A stretch of 64,000 nt of DNA, from NCBI RefSeq assembly GCF_900115225.1, contig NZ_FOVR01000002.1:558001-622000 (forward strand), given 5' to 3'. Below, one piece after another: positions 45,919 to 54,600 of this stretch; the stretch's first letter is position 1, and each line of letters opens with the position of its first letter. The DNA comes from Cohaesibacter marisflavi (lineage in GTDB: Bacteria; Pseudomonadota; Alphaproteobacteria; Rhizobiales; Cohaesibacteraceae). The position numbers were made by a program, and so were the translations under genes. Below the pieces are notes generated by a model. That model had not been told where the DNA came from and made no database searches. It saw only the letters and a list, made by a program, of their open reading frames with translations.

Positions 45919-48540
45919 ATGATTGAGATGCCACCCAACCCAGAAATCTCCAAACATCCAGACGACGACCGACTCTCCAATCCTGCAGGGCGGTTGGTGA
46001 CGCGCTTTGCCTTTTCTTGCGACGATAAAGACAGCCCGCTTCTTCCTGCCGTCTTTGATGATTGGCTCAAGAACAAGGGCTGGCAATTGCGTCCGCATCA
46101 AAGAGCGATGTTGATGGCGCAGGTAGAGGGGCAGCCGACCCTGCTCATCGCGCCCACAGGCGCTGGCAAGACGCTGTCCGGCTTTCTGCCCTCGTTGATC
46201 GAGCTGGAAAGGGATCGGCGCGAAGGGGGAGGTGAGCGCTGGCACGAACAGTTACACACCCTCTATATCTCTCCCCTCAAGGCTCTGGCGGTGGATATTG
46301 CGCGCAATCTGGAAACGCCCATTGCCGAGATGGGGCTCGATATAACGGTCGAAACCCGCACCGGCGACACGCCTGCTCACAAACGCCAGAGACAAAAACA
46401 GCGTCCGCCAAATTTTCTGCTGACAACGCCGGAGCAATTGGCGCTGCTGCTGGCCTCACGGGAGGCCGAAACCCTGTTTGCCTCTCTCAAGACCATCGTG
46501 CTGGACGAGCTGCATGCTCTGGTCACCTCCAAAAGGGGGGAGCTACTGAGCCTTGGTTTGTCCCGTCTGCGCAGCCTTGCGCCGGATGCTCGCCCTGTGG
46601 GCCTCTCGGCGACGGTGGCCGATCCGCTGGAGCTCGGGCATTGGTTGGTGCCTCATGCTGAAGGGAAACCGCAGCGCGAACCACAGATCATCCAGTTGAA
46701 AGGAGGCACAAGCCCGGATATCGAGGTTCTGGAATCTGAAGAACCGATCCCGTGGGCTGGCCATAGTGCCCGCTATTCTCTGCCCGATCTCTATGTCCTG
46801 ATTAAGGCTCACAAGACCACATTGCTGTTTGTGAATACCCGCTCGCAGGCTGAATTCCTGTTCCAGTCCCTCTGGACCATCAATGAGGATACCCTGCCCA
46901 TTGCCCTTCATCATGGCTCGCTGGATGTAAGCCAGCGCCGCAAGGTGGAAGCGGCCATGGCGGCGGGCAGCCTGAGGGCTGTGGTCTGTACCTCGACCCT
47001 TGATCTGGGTATCGACTGGGGCGATGTGGATCTGGTGATCAATATCGGCGCGCCGAAAGGCGCTAGCCGCCTGGCCCAGCGCATCGGACGGGCAAACCAT
47101 CGCCTTGATGAGCCTTCCAAAGCCATTCTCGTGCCTTCCAACTGCTTCGAGCTTCTGGAATGCCGTGCAGCACTTGACGCCAACTATATTGGCGATCAGG
47201 ACACGCCACCGGTGCGCAAGGGCGGGCTTGATGTGCTTGCCCAGCATATTCTAGGCCGCGCCTGTGCCGGTCCCTTTAACCCGCTCGATCTCTATCGTGA
47301 GGTTACCGCCTCCTATCCCTATCGGGCCCTGCCGGGGGAGCTGTTTGAGCAGGCTATCGATTTCGTCGCAACGGGTGGCTATGCCATGCGGGCTTATGAG
47401 CAATTTGCCAAGCTCAAACCCATGAAGGACAAGGAGACAGGTCAAATCCTCTGGCGCCTGTCTCATCCGAAGCGGGCGCAGCAATATCGGCTCAATATCG
47501 GCACCATCGTCGAGGAAGCGATGATCAAGGTGCGTCTTACCTCATGGAAGGGTGGCAGCGGCGAGCAGAAGCGGCTGGGGCGCTTTGGGCGCGTGTTGGG
47601 GGAAGTGGAAGAGGGCTTTATCGAGGGGCTTGCGCCGGGGGACAGTTTTCTCTTTGCCGGTCAGGTCTTGCGCTTTGAGCGGTTGGAAGAGAATTCTGCG
47701 CTGGTAACAAGAACCCAGCATCGCGAGCCAAAGGTGCCAGCCTATAATGGCGGCAAGTTTCCCCTCTCGACCTATCTGGCCTCGCGGGTCAGGGCCATGT
47801 TGGCCGATCCTGAGAGCTGGTCAAGATTACCCGAGCAGGTCCAGCATTGGCTGGCGCTGCAAAAGCAGCATTCGATCATTCCCTCTGCAGATCAGATGCT
47901 GATCGAGACCTTCCCGCGATCGGGCAAATTCTATCTCACACTCTATGCCTTCGAGGGTCGGTTGGCGCTGCAGACGCTGGGTATGCTGCTGACGCGCCGT
48001 CTGGAAAGGGCAGGGGCACGGCCCCTTGGCTTTGTGGCATCTGATTATGCCCTGATGATCTGGGGCCTGAGGGATCTGGCCAAGTTGGAAGAGGAGCTCG
48101 GTTGGAGCTTTGCGCAGCTTTTTGACGAAGACATGCTCGGGGATGATCTGGAAAGCTGGCTGGCCGAATCCGCCATGCTCAAGCGCACCTTCCGCAATTG
48201 CGCCGTCATTTCCGGCATGATCGAGCGGCGGCATCCGGGAATGGAAAAGTCTGGTCGCCAGATCACCATGTCCTCTGATCTCATCTATAATGTGCTCAAG
48301 GATCACGAGCCCGATCACCTGTTGCTGAAAGCCACATGGGATGATGCAGCCAGTGGTCTGTTGGATATTGCCCGCCTTGGGGCTATGCTCCAGCGCATCA
48401 AGGGCCGAATCGTCCACGCGCCTCTGGACAGTCCGTCCCCGCTTGCCATTCCGGTGTTGCTGGAAATCGGCAGAGAGCCCATCTATGGTGAGGCGGAGGA
48501 CGAAATGCTGCTCGAAGCGGCCGAGGAAATGGGGCTGTGA
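45919..48540 (+). CDS. Ligase-associated DNA damage response DEXH-box helicase (Lhr-like)
   Basis: An 873-residue superfamily 2 helicase. Motif I is IAPTGAGKTLSGFLPSL (near residue 76), motif II LDELHALV, motif III LSATV, and motif VI QRIGRANHR. The long C-terminal region after residue 400 is the Lhr-type winged-helix and DUF-type extension that marks the 'ligase-associated' subfamily. These helicases are usually found with an ATP-dependent DNA ligase, an exonuclease and the PdeM phosphoesterase as a repair set. Here PdeM follows 45 bases downstream but no ligase or exonuclease gene is in the window. Confidence 0.93.
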   Translation: MIEMPPNPEISKHPDDDRLSNPAGRLVTRFAFSCDDKDSPLLPAVFDDWLKNKGWQLRPHQRAMLMAQVEGQPTLLIAPTGAGKTLSGFLPSLIELERDRREGGGERWHEQLHTLYISPLKALAVDIARNLETPIAEMGLDITVETRTGDTPAHKRQRQKQRPPNFLLTTPEQLALLLASREAETLFASLKTIVLDELHALVTSKRGELLSLGLSRLRSLAPDARPVGLSATVADPLELGHWLVPHAEGKPQREPQIIQLKGGTSPDIEVLESEEPIPWAGHSARYSLPDLYVLIKAHKTTLLFVNTRSQAEFLFQSLWTINEDTLPIALHHGSLDVSQRRKVEAAMAAGSLRAVVCTSTLDLGIDWGDVDLVINIGAPKGASRLAQRIGRANHRLDEPSKAILVPSNCFELLECRAALDANYIGDQDTPPVRKGGLDVLAQHILGRACAGPFNPLDLYREVTASYPYRALPGELFEQAIDFVATGGYAMRAYEQFAKLKPMKDKETGQILWRLSHPKRAQQYRLNIGTIVEEAMIKVRLTSWKGGSGEQKRLGRFGRVLGEVEEGFIEGLAPGDSFLFAGQVLRFERLEENSALVTRTQHREPKVPAYNGGKFPLSTYLASRVRAMLADPESWSRLPEQVQHWLALQKQHSIIPSADQMLIETFPRSGKFYLTLYAFEGRLALQTLGMLLTRRLERAGARPLGFVASDYALMIWGLRDLAKLEEELGWSFAQLFDEDMLGDDLESWLAESAMLKRTFRNCAVISGMIERRHPGMEKSGRQITMSSDLIYNVLKDHEPDHLLLKATWDDAASGLLDIARLGAMLQRIKGRIVHAPLDSPSPLAIPVLLEIGREPIYGEAEDEMLLEAAEEMGL

Positions 48541-48584
48541 TGTCCCGGATTGAGTGAGCCAACGCGCATCAGGAGGCCCGTATC

Positions 48585-49445
48585 ATGGGGTGGCAAAAAC
48601 GTCTGCAGCAATGCTCCCTTTCATCAAGCTTGCCCGAGGGCTTTGAAGAGCGACAGCCGGACGGTGAAACCCCGACGTCATCCGATCCTGAGCCTGCCAG
48701 CCCAGTCGAATATGCCTTCTCTCATGCCGGTGAAGCCTTTGTTGCCAGCCTTTCCGGCGCGCTTTACTGGCCTGAGCAGAAAACCCTGCTCGTCGCCGAT
48801 CTGCATCTGGAAAAGGGGTCTTCCTTTGCGAGGCTCGGACAGTTCCTGCCCCCTTATGACAGCCAACGTACACTGGCCCTGTTGGCGCTCGATATTGCCC
48901 ATTTCAAGCCTGATACCGTCATCTGCCTTGGGGACTCTTTCCATGATGTTGATGGCCCCAAACGGTTGCCTACCAGCGTTGCCGATCGGTTGCAGGCATT
49001 GACCTCTGCGCATCAATGGATTTGGCTGACCGGCAACCATGATCCGCTCAGTTCTATCGATCTGGGAGGGGAGATTTGCGATATCCGGCAGATGGAGGGT
49101 GCTGGACGCGCCGTCATCCTTTGCCATGAACCCGGAGAGAGTGCCGGTCTTGAGGTGTCAGGGCAACCGGATATGCCCTGTCTGGAGATTTGCGGCCATC
49201 TGCATCCGGTGGCCAGAATTCCCGGGCGTGGCCGCACCTTGCGTCGCAAATGTTTCGTGCTGGCCAAGGATCGCATCATCATGCCCGCCTATGGCAGTTA
49301 TACCGGTGGTTTGGAGCTGTGTGAAGAAGCCTTCGCGCCTTATATGTCCGAGGATGCCAAATTGCTAGTCATCGGCCGCCAGACCCTTGCGATGCATGGC
49401 GCAAGCATCTCTGTACCCAGATCCTCTTCAAGACGCAGGCGCTAG
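48585..49445 (+). CDS. pdeM: Ligase-associated DNA damage response endonuclease PdeM
   Basis: A 286-residue metallophosphoesterase. The metal-binding motifs are in order: DLHLEKGSSFA, GDSFHDVDG, GNHDP, CHEP and GHLHPVA. In the known set this enzyme partners the Lhr-like helicase. An extra N-terminal segment of about 45 polar residues precedes the fold. AGGAGG eight bases before ATG 48585 is a strong ribosome binding site. The frame ends with a basic tail (SSSRRRR). Confidence 0.92.
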   Translation: MGWQKRLQQCSLSSSLPEGFEERQPDGETPTSSDPEPASPVEYAFSHAGEAFVASLSGALYWPEQKTLLVADLHLEKGSSFARLGQFLPPYDSQRTLALLALDIAHFKPDTVICLGDSFHDVDGPKRLPTSVADRLQALTSAHQWIWLTGNHDPLSSIDLGGEICDIRQMEGAGRAVILCHEPGESAGLEVSGQPDMPCLEICGHLHPVARIPGRGRTLRRKCFVLAKDRIIMPAYGSYTGGLELCEEAFAPYMSEDAKLLVIGRQTLAMHGASISVPRSSSRRRR

Positions 49446-49490
49446 CGCTGGCGGCGACAAAAGAGCTCTAAAGGCCGAAAGAGCGAAAGA

Positions 49491-50294
49491 TCAGTTCTTG
49501 CGGAAGACCACTCCGGTGAGCCAGCCGGTGAATAGAGCGATCAACACACAGGCCAGACCGTAGAAGAATTCATGATCCCGCGCCAGCGTGAAGGCGTGTT
49601 GCTCAAAGCCCGTTTTGGCGACATGCAGCTTTTGCGTTGACGAATGCAGCAATGCGCCGCCACGCAGCAGATGAACCGTCACTTCATATTCTCCCACCTC
49701 CACGTTGGAAGGAATGGGGATCGTGCTGCGGAAAAGGGATTTGCTGAGAAATGTAACCGAGGACGGATCGTCCGTATAAAGCCCTTTTTCCCGCATTTGC
49801 CTCAAGGCAGCCACGCGGAACGGGTCGTAGGTCGCAAATCTGTCCTGCGGCTTGAAGGTCGGGGGCAACAACAGGTAACGTGTGCCGATCTGCAATTTGG
49901 CCAACAGCGAAGGATGGGCGATATCAACCAGCTTTCGCGTTGTCGACATGGCATAGAAATTGGGCGCATTGCTATAGAGCCTGCGGTCCTGATTGATCCA
50001 GATGCCAAAGGTGCGCGCCTTGCGACGGGAGACCAGCGTCTGGTCCCAGCCTCTTACGACAACAACCAGATCATAGGGCTCGCCGCGGGACACCGTTGCC
50101 CGATCACGCTCAATCGTTCCGAAGATTACGATGTCCGATCCGGTGAAATTGGAAGAGATCTTGATGACCCGCTCGGAAAGATCAGCCACGATGCGTTCAC
50201 TATGGGCGGCGCTTATGGTTCCTCCCATGCATACGCCAAGCCAGAGCAGCAATCTGGCCCCGAAGATCGCTCTTGAGAGGCGCGACAGGATCAT
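49491..50294 (-). CDS. TIGR02186 family envelope protein
   Basis: A 267-residue protein with an N-terminal signal peptide (LLLWLGVCMGGTISAAHS), a periplasmic beta-rich domain and one C-terminal membrane helix (FYGLACVLIALFTGWLTGVVF). It fits TIGR02186, which is almost always next to a TauE-type transporter. It overlaps the transporter's stop by four bases, so the two are translated together and may work together. The biochemical role is unknown. Confidence 0.88.
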   Translation of the reverse strand: MILSRLSRAIFGARLLLWLGVCMGGTISAAHSERIVADLSERVIKISSNFTGSDIVIFGTIERDRATVSRGEPYDLVVVVRGWDQTLVSRRKARTFGIWINQDRRLYSNAPNFYAMSTTRKLVDIAHPSLLAKLQIGTRYLLLPPTFKPQDRFATYDPFRVAALRQMREKGLYTDDPSSVTFLSKSLFRSTIPIPSNVEVGEYEVTVHLLRGGALLHSSTQKLHVAKTGFEQHAFTLARDHEFFYGLACVLIALFTGWLTGVVFRKN

Positions 50295-51214
50295 CTGCTC
50301 ACCTCCATCACCTCGGTGCTGTAATGGTCCGTCGGTTCGAGGATGAGATCCACAGCGAAGCGCATACCAACCATGAGCACGAGAATGCCCAATAGGGCAC
50401 GCAATTGTTCGCCCTTCATCTTCTGGCCGATCTGGGCGCCAAACTGGGCGCCAATGGTGCCGCCAACCATCAGAATGAGAGCCAGCACGATATCGACGGA
50501 ATGGTTGGTCGTGGCATGCAGAATGGTAGCAACGCCCATCGTCACCAGAATCTGGTAGAGCGATGTGCCGATCACAACGGCGGTGGGCACGCGCAGCAGA
50601 TAGATCAGGGCTGGCACCAGCATGAAGCCGCCGCCGATACCCAGAACGGTTCCCAGAAAGCCGATGCTGCCGCCAATGGCAATCACCGGCAGGATGCTGA
50701 CATAGATTTTGGACTTCTTGAAGCGCATCTTGAGCGGTAGCCCGTGAATCCAGTTATGCTGGCCCGGTTTGCGTGTCGTGACGATGCCTTTGCGGGCCTT
50801 GACGATGGCACGGACACTTTCCATGACCATGAGTGTGCCCACGGCACCAAGAAAGGTCACGTAGGAAACGGAGATGATCAGGTCCAACTGCCCAAGCGCG
50901 CGCAGCTGCTTGAACACAAAGACCCCGATTGTCGACCCCGTTATGCCAGCGGAAAAGAGCACCGTTCCCAGTTTGAGGTCGAGATTGCCGGTTCGAAGAT
51001 AGGCCAGGGCGCCGGTCGTGGAAGAAGCCGTGATCTGGGCTGTTACCGAAGCAACAGCAACCGCGGGGGAAATTCCATAGAAGATCAATAGAGGCGTGAG
51101 CAAAAAACCGCCGCCAACCCCGAAAATGCCCGAGAGAAACCCGACCGTGCCTCCCATGCCAAGGATGACAAAGATGTTGACAGGCATTTCAGCGATAGGC
51201 AGGTAGAGCTCCAC
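50291..51214 (-). CDS. Sulfite exporter TauE/SafE family transporter
   Basis: A 307-residue inner membrane protein with about eight helices. GGTVGFLSGIFGVGGGFLLTPLL near the N-terminus and FLGTVLGIGGGFMLVPALIYLL in the second half are the two repeats of the TauE/SafE family. It is expected to move sulfite or sulfonate-like anions. The start is GTG 51214, with AGGAG seven bases before it. Paired by overlap with the TIGR02186 protein. Confidence 0.92.
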   Translation of the reverse strand: MELYLPIAEMPVNIFVILGMGGTVGFLSGIFGVGGGFLLTPLLIFYGISPAVAVASVTAQITASSTTGALAYLRTGNLDLKLGTVLFSAGITGSTIGVFVFKQLRALGQLDLIISVSYVTFLGAVGTLMVMESVRAIVKARKGIVTTRKPGQHNWIHGLPLKMRFKKSKIYVSILPVIAIGGSIGFLGTVLGIGGGFMLVPALIYLLRVPTAVVIGTSLYQILVTMGVATILHATTNHSVDIVLALILMVGGTIGAQFGAQIGQKMKGEQLRALLGILVLMVGMRFAVDLILEPTDHYSTEVMEVSR

Positions 51215-51669
51215 GCGCTACTCCTGTTTTCCAGCCGCCAGTTCTGCCGTTTGTCAGGAAACTCACTCCCTGACGACTGCGGCAGCATGCTCAAGAACAA
51301 ATTGCCTCAAGCCTTGCCCGCTCAAGGTGTGGCCCGATAGGCTATTTGTGATTTGGTCTGTTTCAAAGCGCCGTTCATGCGTCGCTCCAAACACGAGATA
51401 CATGTCTTCATGCATCCCATATAGAGCGCCCCGGTGTCAACGAAACATCTCGCAAATAACGTTAAATTGCACTGCCTTGCCAGAAAGAGTCGCGTTTGAG
51501 GCGCTTGCTCGGTGTTTATCCCGATAAGGGTCTATACGTGCGAGGCGGGCATGCGGATCAGGGCATGCCGCAGCTATAGGCATTCGCAGCCACAATGGGG
51601 GTGCGAATGCGTGTCAGGACCAGTTGGTCTCCTCATATGCCGCAGTGCCGGCGGCGTCGCTAGAGCGGA
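51215..51669. other. Intergenic region with tandem hairpins
   Basis: No credible gene lies in these 455 bases. Two adjacent hairpins, GCGGGCATGC/GCATGCCGC (51545-51571) and GCATTCGCA/TGCGAATGC (51580-51610), lie just beyond the stop of the PodJ-like gene on the minus strand, with no T-tract. They probably protect or end that long message. Confidence 0.45.
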
Positions 51670-54600
51670 TCAGATGACCCGCTGTGCCAGCGCTTCAAGG
51701 AGAGGCGCATCGATTTCGCCCGTAACCTTCAATCCTGCAATTTCCTGGAAATTACGGATCGCGGTGCGCGTGCGCGGGCCCATCTGTCCATCTGCCGGTC
51801 CGGCATTGTAACCAAGAGCGCCAAGCATTGACTGGGCTTTGGCAATCACTCTCGGGTCTGCACCGAGACGTTTGTTGGCCTTGGCCAGTTGCTCGGGCGT
51901 TGTGGCGACCCATTCAGGCGGCAGTGCGGACAGTTGGTTCACGGAGGCCTTGGCCACTTTGGGAACCCAGGCAGCAACCAGCGCTTTGGCGGCCTTCTGC
52001 TGTGGCCCCTTGAGCACGCTCAGGATTTCGTCGCGTTTGGCTTCAGCGCCCTTGTCGCCCTGCTTGGCTGCAATGGCAAACCATTTGTAGCTCTGCAGCA
52101 GGTCTTGCTTGACGCCCATGCCCCGGGCAAACAGGATGGCGAGATTATACTGGCTATCTTTGAGGCCATGGTCAGCTGCCTTAAGGAACCATTGGACAGC
52201 CTGCTTGAAATCGGGCTTGCCCAGACCACCCTCGGCATACAGCACTGCCAGATTATGCATGGACTTCACATTGCCTTGATCAGCTGCGCGTTGATACCAA
52301 AGCCGCGCCACTTGCAGGTCTTTTTTGACGCCATGGCCTTTCTCGTACAGATTGGCCAGACTATATTGCGCCTGCGGCATGTTGAGGTTGGCGGCCTTTT
52401 CGAACCATTTGGCTGCTTCCTTGAGATCAACCTCTACGCCTTCGCCCACGGTAAAGCGGCGGCCCAGCTCAAACTGCGCCAGTACATTGCCACTGGTCGC
52501 AGCCTGCATGATCGGCGTTTGCTCTTGAGTGCCGCTATCGCTGCCCAGATTGGCGCTGGACTGATTATCATCCCCGCCGGAGACGACCGGAGGCATCGGC
52601 TGTGACTTCGCTTGCTCTTGCAAGGCGTCATAGTTGCCAAGTTTGGTGTCCTTGGGGATGGAACTTGTTGGCGTCAGGTCAATGCCCTGATTGCCTGGCT
52701 GATTGAGCATGGCCTTGGCTTTTGCCATGGCTGCATCATGAGAAAGAGGCTGTGCGGCTGGCTTGCTGACGCGTGGACCAGCCAGCTTGTCCTGAGCTAG
52801 GGTCGGCTGCGAGAAGGCAATCGCGCGTGTAGCCTCTTCATCACTCATGCTCGGAGCAACGCTGCCCGAGGACGGCGTGATGCTGGATTGCGGGCCCGCA
52901 GATGCCGGCTCGGAAGCAACGGGAGCTTCCGGCAAGTCTGGAGTGCTTTGAGCCGGTGCAGACGAACCAGCCGGGGCCACGGTCTCACCACTGTCTCCAA
53001 AGCCTGGTACAGAGTCATCGGATTGCGTTTGTGCCGTATCGGTATTGAACAGGCCATAGAGGCTTGAATCCGGATTTTTCACCAACTGGATCGTCGTGAT
53101 GGCGAGCAGAATGGCTGCCGCTGCCATGAGCAACGGGCGACTATGGCGCGAGAAGGTCTGACCCAGTTTGGCGAACAGACTGTTGCTGGCCTCTTCATTC
53201 TCAAGCAGATGAACCGCGCTTTCCTCAATAGCCGCAGCATCAGCGGAGCCATTTGCGGTCTCCTTCTGCATCTTCTTGGCCATGCGGGCGGCTTCTTTGA
53301 TGGCTGCCCGGCGCTCTTTGCGGCTCATGCCTTTGGCTTTGTCTTCTTCGTTCGTTACAGGTGCCTGCGCTTCAACCTCGGTCGCAGGCTTTTTGCTGCC
53401 CTTGAAGCGGGAGAGGAAGCTTCCGCCTGCTCCCTGTTCCTTTTCGACCTGAGCGCTCTCCTGTGCGGCGGCCTGTGCTGCACGTCGAGCGGCTGCAATG
53501 AAGTCGGCTTTGGACTGCCCCTGATCGCGCTGAGAGCCGCTTCTGGCACTCTGGCTGCTCTGTGCTGCCTGTGAGCCCGGTGCGCCTTGCACGATACGGG
53601 CGGTTCTCGGCTTGGCTGCAGGGGCTTCCTGCTCGGCATTCTTGAGGGCAACGTTGCCCGTCACCTGCGGCTGCGCCTGAGCGCTTTCGCCAGGCTGGCG
53701 CGCTGTTGCGCTATCGGTCTGTGCCTTGGAAACACTGACCGCCTTGCCTGAGAGGTAAATACCCGGCTGTCTGCTTTCACCAGAAGAAACTTGCGGAGCG
53801 GAGGATCCGGCTGAGGCTGCGGCGGGCATTCCCTGTTGCGGCCCAACTGATGCACCAGCGCGGCTGCGGGTTGGCGCAGACGTTGCACTGGCGTCGCTCT
53901 GTTGCCTGCGCGAAGGCTGTCTACCACGATTTTGCAGCAGCTCGCTGGCGCTGAGGGGCTGGCCCTGTTGCCCTTGCGGGGCTGCCTCGGCTGCATCCGG
54001 CGCACTCTTTGCCTTGCGGCGGCGCAGAATATTGCCGAGACCGCGACTTTTCGGCTCTTCAGAGGCAGGCTCTGCGATTGGCTCTAGCGGCGCGTCAGGC
54101 AGTGCAGCCTGCTGCGGTTTCAGTTCTTCTGCGCGCACCTGCTCTTCGAGCTTGCCGAGACGATCGACAATTGCATTGAGCATGGAGCTGACGCCATTAA
54201 GGCTTTGCTGGGTCGAGGTTTCGCTTGTCTCTGCGAAACGGCGCAAGCCGTGCAGATCGTCCTTGAGCCCATCAATAATGGCTTCAAGCGCGGCGTCGCT
54301 GCCACCTCCGGCAATCGGGCCAACCTGTTGGAGAGCCTTGATCGCGGCCTGTTCGGCCACCTGAGCAGCGTTGGCGCCGCCAGAGGCACCAGAGCTGCTG
54401 TTCGCAGCGAGCTTGCGAATATCTTCGCCAATACGATCAACGGCGTCAAAGCGGGTCTGCGTGCGCGAAAATTCAGCGGCCAGCGTATCCAGCCGTTCCG
54501 TCAGCATCTCGAAAAACTGATGGTCGTCAGAAACCTGACTGGCATTGTCAAGGCGCTGGGCAAGATCGATGATCTGGCGTTCAAGCTGCGAAATCGCACC

